Shown: piece after piece, positions 36,377 through 46,543 of the stretch | How positions within the stretch are numbered: position 1 is the stretch's first letter | Layout of the letters: each line of letters opens with the position of its first letter | Notes under the pieces: model-generated | What the model was told of the DNA's origin: nothing | Database searches by the model: none | The model's input: only the letters and a program-made list of their open reading frames with translations | Program-made: the position numbers and the translations under genes | Assembly: GCA_949358305.1 (NCBI GenBank) | Contig: OX442321.1 | Span: 7,775,605 to 7,839,604 of the forward strand | Length of the DNA: 64,000 nt | Direction: 5' to 3' | From: Strigamia acuminata | Taxonomy: Eukaryota; Arthropoda; Chilopoda; Geophilomorpha; Linotaeniidae

Positions 36377-37804
36377 ATGCCTTACAAGAAATCACCGTCG
36401 AGCCTGGAAGAATTGTGTTTCGATTTCGTAATCACTCGCTATGATGTTATGGAAGGTAAATTAAAATTGGTGAATCTACCTGGTATATTTATTGACGAAA
36501 TCCGTAAACGTATGCGTCTGCACGAATTCATGCAATACGACAATCCCGACAAACGAATTATGTCTTCAGATATTTTTGTCAATTCAGGCACCAGATCATT
36601 AGGCGATCTCGCTTCGTTAGATCTGCCCATGGAATCTTTATTTGACAGAATCGGCCAAGTTTGTGAAAATCTCGTAGAATTAAACTTGAATTGTAAGAGA
36701 AACATGTGGGTTAAATTTTCAGCCGAATCGTTAATCAAACTGGTGCAACAGTTACCAAAAATTGAACGTTTATCCTTCAAGTCACAGAAAAAATTCACGG
36801 ACGAAGTTTTAACGGAGGTTGCTAAAAATTGTCTGCTATTGACACATCTCAACATCGCTCATACTCGTATTACCGATCGTAGTTTCTATTTCTTACCAGA
36901 TGGGTGCCCGCGACTCACGTTTTTAAACGTCAGCAATACTGTAGTGACAAACGACGTATGTCTTTTCGTTCTAAACCACCTGCCATTTTTAAGAAAGTTT
37001 GTATACGATTCCTGGGAAGAATTAATTGTTCTGATAAAAGAACAATTTAATTCTAATAAGGCATTGCCCATTTATTTGATCAACGAAATAATTACAGAGG
37101 ATATAAATTCCTCCGAAGATTTCGACAGTTTGACCACTATTTTCTCCAATTTGCGCAAATTATTCATTTTCAATCCTGAAGAATTTTCAGGTCTGGAATT
37201 TAATATTGCCTTAAAGTCGGCACAACGATTGACAACTTTACTTCTACGGGAGATTACATTTGTTGATCTTGGGCTTGTGGATCGCCACTGTCCAAGGTTG
37301 GAGAATTTATCATTAAACGAGTGCTCCATTTTAAACGAACCCGGCAATACATTTTCGTTTAAGAACCTACGTGAACTACGGGTAGTTGCAACTGAAATCA
37401 CTGAATTACAATTGGAAATGCTTTTAACGCAGTGCATTAATTTAGAAGATTTAGAATTTGACGATTGTGCCGTAGTCTCTGACAAGTTATTTTCAAAAAT
37501 TTTTGCAGTCAAGGCGCTTCGAAATGTGAAATCGATATCATTTTCGCAGTGTGCCTCAATCAGTTTTGGATGTATTGAAAAATTGTTAGAAATGGAAAGT
37601 CCGTTAAGAATGTTGATGTGCGATACAATTGATGATTCTGATCGTAGAATTCAAACTTACATTCGAAGAAAAAACTTGGATTTGCAGTTTTTGAATTCGA
37701 TTGGGATGCAATTATATAAATGTAAAATAAGATATTTTGATATCCGCGATTTCACAATAATTCCAGAATTTGTAGAGTTTCAAGAGTTCATAGAATTTGC
37801 ATGA
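36377..37804 (+). CDS. Intronless leucine-rich-repeat protein
   Basis: One uninterrupted frame of 475 residues from MPYKKSPSS (an upstream ATG at 36341 would add 12). The middle consists of LRRs of the RI/cysteine-containing kind: LVELNLN, IERLSFKSQKKFTDEVLTEV, LTHLNIAHTRITDRSFYFLP, LTFLNVSNTVVTNDVCLFVL, RLENLSLNECSILNE, LRELRVVATEITELQLEML, NLEDLEFDDCAVVSD. The N-terminus SLEELCFDFVITRYD resembles the elongin BC (VHL) box and start of ZYG11-type CUL2 receptors. A role as a ubiquitin-ligase substrate receptor is therefore a reasonable inference, not a proof. An inverted, damaged copy lies at 51583-52948. Lack of introns, unlike all its neighbours, suggests retroposition at some earlier time. 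Confidence 0.75.
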   Translation: MPYKKSPSSLEELCFDFVITRYDVMEGKLKLVNLPGIFIDEIRKRMRLHEFMQYDNPDKRIMSSDIFVNSGTRSLGDLASLDLPMESLFDRIGQVCENLVELNLNCKRNMWVKFSAESLIKLVQQLPKIERLSFKSQKKFTDEVLTEVAKNCLLLTHLNIAHTRITDRSFYFLPDGCPRLTFLNVSNTVVTNDVCLFVLNHLPFLRKFVYDSWEELIVLIKEQFNSNKALPIYLINEIITEDINSSEDFDSLTTIFSNLRKLFIFNPEEFSGLEFNIALKSAQRLTTLLLREITFVDLGLVDRHCPRLENLSLNECSILNEPGNTFSFKNLRELRVVATEITELQLEMLLTQCINLEDLEFDDCAVVSDKLFSKIFAVKALRNVKSISFSQCASISFGCIEKLLEMESPLRMLMCDTIDDSDRRIQTYIRRKNLDLQFLNSIGMQLYKCKIRYFDIRDFTIIPEFVEFQEFIEFA

Positions 37805-38619
37805 TACAATTCTTTATTTTTGTTTTACATTTGACTAAATCTGTTATAGAACCAGCACCATGACAAGTTGAAAATAAAAATTAATTTTATAAAAATTAAT
37901 CTAACCATAGTTCCCCCACAAAACTTATAGTATTTATTGAAGGCTTTTATTTAATTTGACTTGAACATGTGTGCTACAACTTCCGGTTTATGCAATTTGG
38001 AAGAAGTAGTAGCGCACGTGCAAATGCATTAGCTTAATCGTTTTCTTTGCTAAATCATCCAGAACTAGATTTAAAATAACGTTATTTCCATCCAAAGCTA
38101 ACCTTATTTAATCTCTTTATGTCCTGTTTATTTTACCATGCTTAGTGTTTATTCTCATCCCGGTTTGAAGCCTGACTCTGAGTAAATTTATAGTTTTTTA
38201 GTACACACTTGTAAGTTGGGATTCTGTGAATTCGGCTCACCTCCCATTCAACAGAACCACCATCAACTCCATTGGGTTTCAGTGATGCGTTGTCTGCGAT
38301 TCAGTTTACCTCCAACGACGTCGAGAATTCGCAAACAAAACACATTCGCGCGAAGTTTCATTGGATTCCTATTAAAATGGCGCGCATTAACCATCTGGAG
38401 TTCGATTACAATTCTGGTGTTTTGAACTACTTTTTTGTGCCACTACACCAGTGATAAGGCTGGAATTAGGACAATGTTGTACCGGAACGGAGTTATAGTA
38501 ACAGACTGGCTAGGTCGTAACTAATTAAAATATATTTAAAAATATGGAGTAGAAAGAAACGTCAAACAATGTTTCTAATGCGCGCACGCCAGCCACCAGC
38601 GCGCATGCGCATTTAACCA

Positions 38620-38671
38620 GTGCTTCCCTGCACCACACCCATTTTTTAACGGGTGTGCTGCAGTGAAGCAC
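38620..38671. ncRNA. Imperfect 21-bp hairpin, possible small-RNA precursor
   Basis: GTGCTTCCCTGCACCACACCC pairs with GGGTGTGCTGCAGTGAAGCAC, with two mismatches, around the 10-base loop ATTTTTTAAC. The flanks are unusually GC-rich for the window (GCGCGCATGCGC). Arm length fits a miRNA-like duplex, but a short inverted repeat of transposon origin is equally possible. Confidence 0.3.
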
Positions 38672-39057
38672 CAGCGCACATTTTCATAGTTCGCCAACTT
38701 GGATTTTTATAGTTTTTTTTGTTAGAGAGTTTTTGTTTTCGTAATTACTGGTTTAGAGATTGTGTTGATTTATGGAACGAGATTGTTGTTATTATTAATG
38801 ATATTGCATTGTGGGATTAGTAGTATGTACTTGAAAATTTCGGTAAATTCACCACGAAGTATTTGTGTGTAATCTAAAACTATTTGGACGTTATACCAAT
38901 TTGTTAGTGATGTCCGAACATTTATTTATGCAAACTTACATTTTTCACTTTCAAGTTTTATTTTTACAGTTTTGGTCAAATTAAAGTTTGTTTTTCATCG
39001 TTTTTTACAATTTCACGTTTTATTTTTCAATTTCAATTTCAATTTCCAGTTTGTTCT

Positions 39058-39092
39058 AATTTGATCGATTTTGATTCAAAATCGATCAAATT
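39058..39092. repeat. Perfect 17-bp palindrome
   Basis: AATTTGATCGATTTTGA is followed, after a single T, by its exact reverse complement. With a one-base centre it is a candidate cruciform or a paired homeodomain/MEF2-like binding site. It lies 36 bases below the exon-like segment 39128-39236. Confidence 0.7.
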
Positions 39093-39127
39093 AGTGTGAG
39101 GCAACAAAAATTAATATTAGAAAATAC

Positions 39128-39236
39128 CTTGAGCGTAAAGCAGAGCTGCGATGGCGTTTATAATGGTTGAAAATACTTGCATGTTTGGGTTCGAGCATAA
39201 TAACTTGAGACAAACTTTACCAAGAATAACTGGAGA
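39128..39236 (-). CDS. Exon-like segment, family unknown
   Basis: A minus-strand open segment reads ESPVILGKVCLKLLCSNPN, then MQVFSTIINAIAALLYAQG. It ends at a good donor (CAAG followed by GTATTTTC). It looks like part of a helical-repeat (HEAT/ARM) protein. The upstream side has an in-frame stop and no pyrimidine-rich acceptor, and I could not find partner exons. It may be a relic. Confidence 0.35.
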
Positions 39237-39810
39237 CTCGTTGTCACGGTATCAATTCAAATCTCTCCCGTAACTTTTTCTTCTACAAACGAAATAGATA
39301 TTTTAATACTAAAAACTAATTATCGGTAATTAATGTAATTAATTAAACGCACAATTCTGCTTTTTCCGGAAGTCTGACGCTGACGCTGCACACTGTTCCA
39401 ACCGTGACAATTACAGTTAATTCAGACGAAACGGTTGTCACGTCACCACACTGTAGGATGTAAATATTATTTAATTTAAATGACAAAATGAATAGTTTTA
39501 AAAAAAATTACATTTCCATCTCGAAAATTTTGCAAAATGCATTGAAATTTCGACTACAGAAGTGCCCAGGTAACAGTGCAGTTGCATTAACGTTTGTGTT
39601 GCCAGATTCACTGCTCTCTATTGACCTTGAATCTCGATTTTTACATGGAATCATGACATCACATTATTTTTTGAAATTCACTTATCGTGTATTGCATAAA
39701 TTATTAATATTCAACCAAAAAAATTAGAAAACATAAATTTTACATTTACAGAAATATCTCATATCATCATCGGGGGTTTTCTTTTTAAATTGCTGGTTAT
39801 TTCATTTGAA

Positions 39811-40335
39811 TTATGCAACTCCAATTTTTGTAAAAGCTTCTCTTACTTCTACTAACCGTTCATCAATAATTATTGTTGCTTCAGTGCCATCCATTTTCTT
39901 TCCTTTCATAGCTCTTCTTACGCCTTGTGTAGAATCAAAATGCATTTTGCACTGGCCACAGGGGCGGATCTAGCTTTTCGGGGGCCCGGGGCTTGAAATT
40001 TTTTCGGGGCCCCTTTCTCAAAATTTTTAATAGCAATCTTTCTTTTTTTTTTTTTTTTTTAGCGACCTTTTTTTTTCTTTCTTTTTTTTGTACATGGCCC
40101 AGAGTCTCGGGGGCCTCCTAGAATTTGGGGGCCCGGGGCTCAAGCCCCAATAGCCCGGTGCTAGATCCGCCCCTGCTTGGCCATGATTTCCATACGTTTC
40201 GACTTTAATTACTGTTCCGAATTGTTGAAAATGGCTCAGTAATCTCGTTTTCGAAATATGGGCGGATATTACGAAAGCCACCCAATCCTCTTGTAATTCA
40301 TAGACGAATCCATCTTTAATAAATCTTACAGCCAT
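39811..40335 (-). pseudogene. Small RRM protein gene split by a hAT-like element
   Basis: The frame starts MAVRFIKDGFVYEL, continues through SKTRLLSHFQQFGTVIKVE to ETYGNHGQ at 40176, and resumes beyond the insertion as CKMHFDSTQGVRRAM to VREAFTKIGVA, stopping at 39811. Ignoring the 217-bp insertion and one target copy, the product would be a single RRM of about 98 residues. The insertion introduces stops, so as it stands the gene is broken unless the element is spliced out. Both halves lack other disabling changes, which suggests the insertion is recent. The cellular role is unknown; an RNA-binding function is inferred from the fold. Confidence 0.7.
39959..40175. mobile_element. hAT-like MITE inside the RRM coding frame
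   Basis: The ends CAGGGGCGGATCTAG and CTAGATCCGCCCCTG are perfect 15-bp inverted repeats. Flanks are ACTGGCCA (39951-39958) and CTTGGCCA (40176-40183), an 8-bp duplication with two differences. The interior is G-rich (GGGGGCCCGGGGCTTG) and contains a long T run. It carries no transposase. The inverted repeats start CAGGGGCGG, as in many hAT MITEs. Confidence 0.85.
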
Positions 40336-40714
40336 TTTAGTTTTAAATGCGGACGAAACCTAAAAATAAAAGTAAAATGTAGTAGTGTAGTACACTAGGT
40401 GCGCTCAATTTTCGTAACGTATCCGCCTAGCAAAGAATACACCTACTTTGGCCGAGGTTTCAGAAGATATGAGATATGAGCATAAGGATATCCCATTTTG
40501 CTCATTTCCATGCTCATTTGCATGCCTTGTGGCAAATTATGTCAAAATTGGAGAAGAAAACGATTTTGTTTTTTCCGCATCACAAAAAAAACCATCAAAA
40601 TATCAAAAAAGCAACATAATACAAATACATTAATAACAAAACATCAAAAAAATTTAAATTATACAATATCAAAAATGCTAGAATAACATGCTTATCGCGG
40701 AGGTCCGGTGGTTT

Positions 40715-40975
40715 TCATTTTAATTTATAGTCCAGGCACTCGATATATGCTTTTTTCACAAGGATTTGCCTCTTGTCATTTAATTCCGACATAGCCCATT
40801 TAGCTGCATCCTCTTTATCAAATTCGACTTTTCCGCTTCTTCCTTTTGTATTTCGTATAAAGCTCAAAACGAACCCAAATCGATCAAAAAGGGTTTCAAT
40901 TTCCCTATTCGGGACCTTTGGATTCACGTTATCGAAATACACAGTGGTTGGTTGCAAAAAAATCTTTTTAACCAT
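40715..40975 (-). CDS. Small single-RRM protein
   Basis: An 86-residue frame starting MVKKIFLQPT contains TVYFDNVNPKVPNREIETLF (RNP2-like strand and helix 1), then GRSGKVEFDKEDAAKWAMSE, and ends CLDYKLK. The size and order of elements fit one RRM with an RNP1 weakened to KGRSGKVEF. It lies 380 bases upstream of the split RRM gene on the same strand and shares NxNPKVxNRxI with the RRM frame at 58273, so the three probably form a local family. No orthologue is recognised. Confidence 0.6.
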   Translation of the reverse strand: MVKKIFLQPTTVYFDNVNPKVPNREIETLFDRFGFVLSFIRNTKGRSGKVEFDKEDAAKWAMSELNDKRQILVKKAYIECLDYKLK

Positions 40976-41510
40976 TTCAATGCTAAAAATAAAAAAAAAT
41001 ATTTTAGATTTTATATTTAATTTAATTTTTTTCTTACCTGGCTATTTGTTTGCTGAATACAAAGTGAAAGTGAAAAACCAAGGCTACTCGAGGCTACTGG
41101 CGAAAAAATAACAATTTTGCGCGCTTAGGTCTGCGCATAACGTCACTGGAGGGCCCTTGCTGTCACAGATTATAATCTGTGTTGCGCTTTCACTGGCCAT
41201 TCATAACGTCACAGATTTTTAAATTAAATTTAATTCACACGCATGAAATTAGTCTCAATTTTATTTTATTTTATGTTCACTTAAAATTTGAGTATTAACT
41301 CTTGGTATTAAATATCCCTAACAATCTGATATCCCATATACCAGTATATTTTAGTATTTTTACATACGTCACTTGACCCTTTGATGACGACACGCTTTTC
41401 GACCAATGACGGCATAGTATCCAAGTTGCACCCCCTCCCCCCCCCCCCCCTGGTAAAAAAACATTTCGAAAATGTATTTTGTCTGTCACGTGTATTATTT
41501 TTCTTATGAC

Positions 41511-41525
41511 CGCCATCTAGTGGCG
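41511..41525. promoter_or_regulatory. Palindromic CGCCATCTAGTGGCG motif
   Basis: A perfect inverted motif lies between the RRM genes and PAXBP1. It resembles the CTCF core consensus (CGCC-CTAGTGG type). The same half-motif occurs in repeat R and near WDR53. A boundary role is inferred only. Confidence 0.4.
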
Positions 41526-41989
41526 AAATTGGTAACTAGGTTCGTCATGTGAGTTTTATTTTTTATTTTAGTCGAAACTCTTTATAACGCATCGCAAGGA
41601 ATCCGAAAAATCTATTCATTATAACGAGAATCAGAATCTGCCTGTCAGAGATTCGAATCTTTCATGTATTTTTGGGATTCGGTTTTGGGGATTCGAAAGA
41701 TTCGAATGGGATTCGGTGGGATTCAGAAAGATTTATATGATTGTTTTAATTTTATTTTTTATTTTTTAATTTATTTTTTATTCTTTTATTTATTTTTTAT
41801 TCTTTTATTTATTTTTTATTCTTAAAAAATTTTTTTATTTATTTTTTATTTTTTTATCACTTTGTTATTTTCTAGACCAGCCTAGAATCGTGTTATCTTT
41901 TTATTACACGTTCTGTGACCGGGATCGGAAAACATTTTATGACGTATGCTGCCATAGTTGACCTGACAGCCATCTTGTTTGTGAGAAAA

Positions 41990-44900
41990 ATGTTTAGAAA
42001 ACCGAAGCGGAATTTCAGGCAGCGAAATACCAAAAATGATTCGGACGAAGAAAATAATGGAAACACCGACACGTTTAAATCTCAAGAGACAAGCGGATCG
42101 TCTGAAATTTCATCTCATCAAACAGAAACAGCCGCGAAAGCAATTGATAAACCGAGCAAAAAAATTACAAAGGAAAAGATTGACAAAAATCCAGTCAATT
42201 TGCCGACAGGACTGCCTTTAAGCTTCGATAATGAAGCGGAAGGTAAACATCGACGATTCTCTATTGCTAATATTCATCTACTTAAGATTTTTTCCCCACA
42301 TTTTTGCAGAGGAGGAAGAATGCGAGGTGTTCAAAGTCAAGAAATCAAGTTACAGTCGTCGATTGATGAAACAACTCGAAAAACAAAGGAAGAAAAAGAC
42401 TCAGGACAAGGATATCTCTCCAAGTTTGCACATTGAAGAGAAAATTGAAGATGTCAGTGGGAAAAAGAAGACCGAACAGGTGGTTATACGAAATGCTGAA
42501 AATTTAAAATTAAACACTAAAATTGTCTTCTTGTTTCGTAACTTTAGTTTAGCTTTAAAAGTATGGTTATGAACGGCGATGACGTGGAGGAAATTTTGGA
42601 ACTCGACTCTACGGGCGACGGAGAAATGCAGTCGACCGATCCGTTTAGAAAGATTTTAGAAAGTAAGTTTTGTTGACAAAAAATAAATAAATAAATTGCA
42701 ATTTTGTTTATTTAAAGGCGGATCCATTCCCGATGCTGCCATGATTCACGCGGCACGCAAAAGACGACAAAAGGCACGCGAAATGAGCGAATTTATTTCA
42801 TTGGACGAGCCAGACACTGAGAAAAATAACTCAAGACTTATCCGAGACGACGATAATGACCGAAGCGACGACGACGACGACGAACACGGCGGTCGAATCA
42901 GCTTTTCAGCCGTCAAACCACCCTTAGCTAAAGACAGAGCGCGAGAAGCGATGTTAGCTTTGGCACAAAAGGGTTTGTCGAGAGAAATAAATACGGAAAG
43001 ATGCAAATTTTATTATTTTCTTTTATTTTAGATGAAGATGGTGCAACCGATGAAGAAATCGACGAAGAGCTTGAACGCTGGGAACAAGAACAAATCAGGA
43101 AAGGAGTGAATATTCCTCAGGTGACAGTATTACAGCGTAACTGGCGCGAACAAGCTCGACGTTTTAGTCGAATTTTTATAAATTGCACAAAAAAATTCAG
43201 TTTTAAGTTTAAATATTAAATTGTCGCGCTTATTCCGTGTCGGTAACATAATCATAATCGAATGACACTAATACAACGGCAATTTTTTTAAATCTTTTCG
43301 TAGGTAACACCGATTCAACCCGGCTCTTCGTTGTACAATTCGTTCGCATCGTATCAGAGCGCGGAACCGAAAACTACGTTTAACAACGATTCCTACGTTC
43401 CGACTCTACCGGAAACAAAAACAAACATATCTGCCGCTGCTCCACCAGCGCCGCCGCCGCCCATTCCCGCATCAAACAAATTCACTATGACTTTAGAAAG
43501 CTATAAAAAACATTTGTCGGAAAGATTGCAATCGAGACGCGAGGTGTATCGTGCTCGCGAAAGAGAACGTGACGCCATCCAAGACGATCTGGTAACGCGG
43601 GGAAACCGCATCTTGGAAGCTGAAGAGGCTGCGCCAAATACGTCGCGAGCCTTCACTTTTTATCAAGAGATGCGCGGGTATTTGACCGTCATGATAGAAT
43701 GTCTCGACAACAAGGTGCGTCGTTGTTTCCACTATTTTTGCGTGTTTTAATGTTTTATTTTGTTGACTAGATGGCCAAAATTATTCAATTGGAGTCGAGT
43801 TTTCTTCAGCTTTTTAAGCAGCGTGCAACGAGGCTCGTCCAAAGGGCGCAACAAGACACGAAAGACCAGTCCGATGAATTCATGGCTTTGCTGAGTACGG
43901 ATTAGAGTTGTTTGGGAGTTGTTTGTTTTTACATTTGGTTATTTTTCGAGCAGCTAAATTACACAACCCCGCGGATGTCGGTAATAGGGACAACGCTAAA
44001 GCTCGACGTGCGGCTGAGCGTGAGGGTCGTAGGCGAGTTTAACTAACATTTAACGTTTAAGTTGATATTATTTTAATAATTATTTGTTTGTTTTTTCTAC
44101 TGGTCAATTTAGATCACGCAGAAGGCGTGCCCGTGAAGCATGGGGTCAGGCGGTTGTTCATTACGAGGGCATGTCATCTGACGACGAAGAGATGGAAGCT
44201 GACATAATCAATTTCAACAGTGAAACAGGTCGGCTAGAAAACATTGATAAAAATCAGGTTATTGTTTTATAAACCGCGTAAGATTATTTTATTTTGTACA
44301 TTCACACATCCCCCTGAAGAAAAAGTGTATATTTTGTTTTATTTTGTTTTATTTTCTTCTCGTTTTAACGTTGGTACTTGGAATACTGTTTTAAATACCA
44401 TTTTTTAGCTTTGCTGAAGTTTTAAGATTGAAAACTAATGAACGTGATTTTGTATTTCTTGTATATTTGTATTTGTATTTAGAGCGATTATTGGACGAAG
44501 CCAGCCACGTGTTTGACGATGTGGTTGAGGACTATCATTCGGTGAGCTTGATCAAGAGCCGGTTCGAAAATTGGAAGGAAACATATCCACAGAGTTACAA
44601 CAATGCTTACATTGGACTCTGCATTCCAAAGGTGTTTTCTCCTTTCGTGAGGTTGCAGTTGATGTCGTGGAATTTGTTGGAAGTAATGCTTGACGTTTTT
44701 ATTCACGGAAATGTATATTTATGGATTTTTCTGTTTTTTTTTTTATAAAGCAAACTCGAGACTTTGAAGAGTTTTTGTGGTTCGAGTCGTTGATGTTTTA
44801 CGGATGCAGCGAAGAAAGACAGAATTTGGAAAAGATGAAAGAAGACAGCGATTCGATGGTGATTCCGAATATCGTCGAACGAATCATTCTACCCCGGTTA

Positions 44901-45764
44901 ACGGAGTTTGCCGAGTTTGTTTGGAACCCAATCTCGACGTCGCAAACGTTACGGTTGGTCAATTTGGTTCGACGATTGGTCAGCGAATACCCGACTGTTC
45001 ACGGGAAAAATAAGAAAACAATCGCTCTGTTAACTGCTGTTGTGAAAAGGATGAGGAAAACGTTGGACGATGATGTGTACATGCCGCCGTATCCGAAATC
45101 GTGCGTTATTTTAGTGTTTGGTTTTGTTATTTAAATAATTTGTTTTTTTTTTTCGTTTTGTTTCAGTGTTCTTGAAAATAAATTGTCGAATGCAAATGCT
45201 TTCTTCCAACGGCAGTATTGGACTTGCGTAAAAATTCTGCGCAATTTCCTCAGTTGGCAAGGAATTTTAAACGACGAGATTTTGAAAGAAGTTGCTTTGG
45301 ATGGTCTGCTAACTCGTTATTTATTATGGGCTATGAATATTTCACCGTTTGGGAAAGATACGCTGGAAAAAGCGAAGATGGTTGGTTCAATACTTCAATT
45401 GACGATTTTTAAATAAATATATTGATTAATGATATTTTCCAGGTGACTGCGACGATTCCACGCGTGTGGTTTGCGAAGAGGGAAAGTGACAGCACGATTC
45501 CGCAGTTAGAGATGTTTTGCAAATATTTGAAATGTGTCGCTGACACGATGGGGAAGTTACCCGGTGCAGACAGAGTTAATGTTATGTAAGTTGTGGTTGA
45601 TATTTTTGTGAGTTATTTATTTATTTGGAATTGTTGGTTTCAGAGAAAATGTTAGAGAAGTGATAAAAATGTTAGTGACACTCGGAGCATTGAATCACGC
45701 GGCGGATGTGGCGAACCAGTTTTCCATTAAAGATTTAAATCTTAAAGGCCTAATGGGCGATTAG
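41990..45764 (+). CDS. PAXBP1: PAXBP1/GCFC family splicing factor
   Basis: Fourteen exons join in frame to 879 residues: 41990-42242, 42310-42479, 42548-42662, 42718-42972, 43032-43120, 43304-43714, 43771-43894, 43954-44032, 44113-44228, 44483-44682, 44751-45100, 45167-45380, 45443-45585, 45644-45764. Typical marks are MFRKPKRNFRQRN at the start, EVFKVKKSSYSRRLMKQLEK, SGSIPDAAMIHAARKRRQKA, acidic DEEIDEELERWEQEQIRKG, and a coiled coil around SYKKHLSERLQSRREVYRA. Then comes the C-terminal GCFC domain (FENWKETYPQSYNNAYIGLC, KVFSPFVRLQLMSWNLLE). The family (human PAXBP1 917 residues, GCFC2) is linked to the intron-lariat spliceosome and transcription. The intron after 44032 appears to use a GC donor (AG/GCGAGT), since only this phase joins EGRR to SRRRRAREAWG. 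Confidence 0.94.
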
Positions 45765-46543
45765 TATTTTCTTTTTTTTGTATAATGAAATTAAATATTG
45801 TTTGATTTTTAATTTATAAAACTTTTAATATTGTAAACTTAAAGTAAAAAGCTCGAAATAAAAGTATTCTATACTGAGTTGTCGACCATCGTTAATTCAT
45901 TTGATTTGCTGAACGAGGAAACGATACAAATTAAAATCATAGCACTTTTTTATTCTGCCGCCCAAGCGCTGATGTAGCACTGACGTCATATCATTGTGGC
46001 AACACGGAACAAGTTCCGTGGTCAGTTTATTTACGTCGTCATTCATTCCATGCTCGCACCAATAGGAAACAAGAAGCCATTTTCCGAGTTTTGTAGCAAC
46101 TTTGGTAGTAACTAGTAAATAATTGTTTTAATTCGCGATTAATACACAGTCGCTTTCTCAATGCGACGTTTAAAACCAATGACCAAAATTCCGATGTAAA
46201 ATATATGAATAAAATGCGCGCATGCACTAATCAGGATCACATTTCCTAGCGGATAAAGGTAAATAAAATAGATTTGATTAAACCTATTAAACGATTACGA
46301 ATGGTCACAAGACTCGGCTGCCATTAGCAGAAAAAAAGGCTTAGGAAAACTTGCGGCCAACAAAACCGAGCCAATGACCGAATATGTTGCAAAATAGCAA
46401 ATAATTTAGAAATTTTTCACGACCGACAGGTGTTGTTGTTGTTGTTTATTTCATTTCTTTTCGGGCTGCCATTTTGGAAAAAAGCGCAACTTTTTTAATG
46501 TATTTATTTATTTACTTTTTAATTGCAGGATTAGAAGTTGATC

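Larger units (their letters stand above)
37805..39457. other. Intergenic stretch with weak coding-like pieces
   Basis: No complete gene is evident. A plus-strand frame at 38224-38451 (NRTTINSIGFSDALSAIQFT, then AKFHWIPIKMARINHLEFDY) looks somewhat protein-like, but I cannot place it in a family. A minus-strand exon-like segment is listed separately. The interval also holds a hairpin (38620-38671) and a perfect palindrome (39058-39092). Confidence 0.4.
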
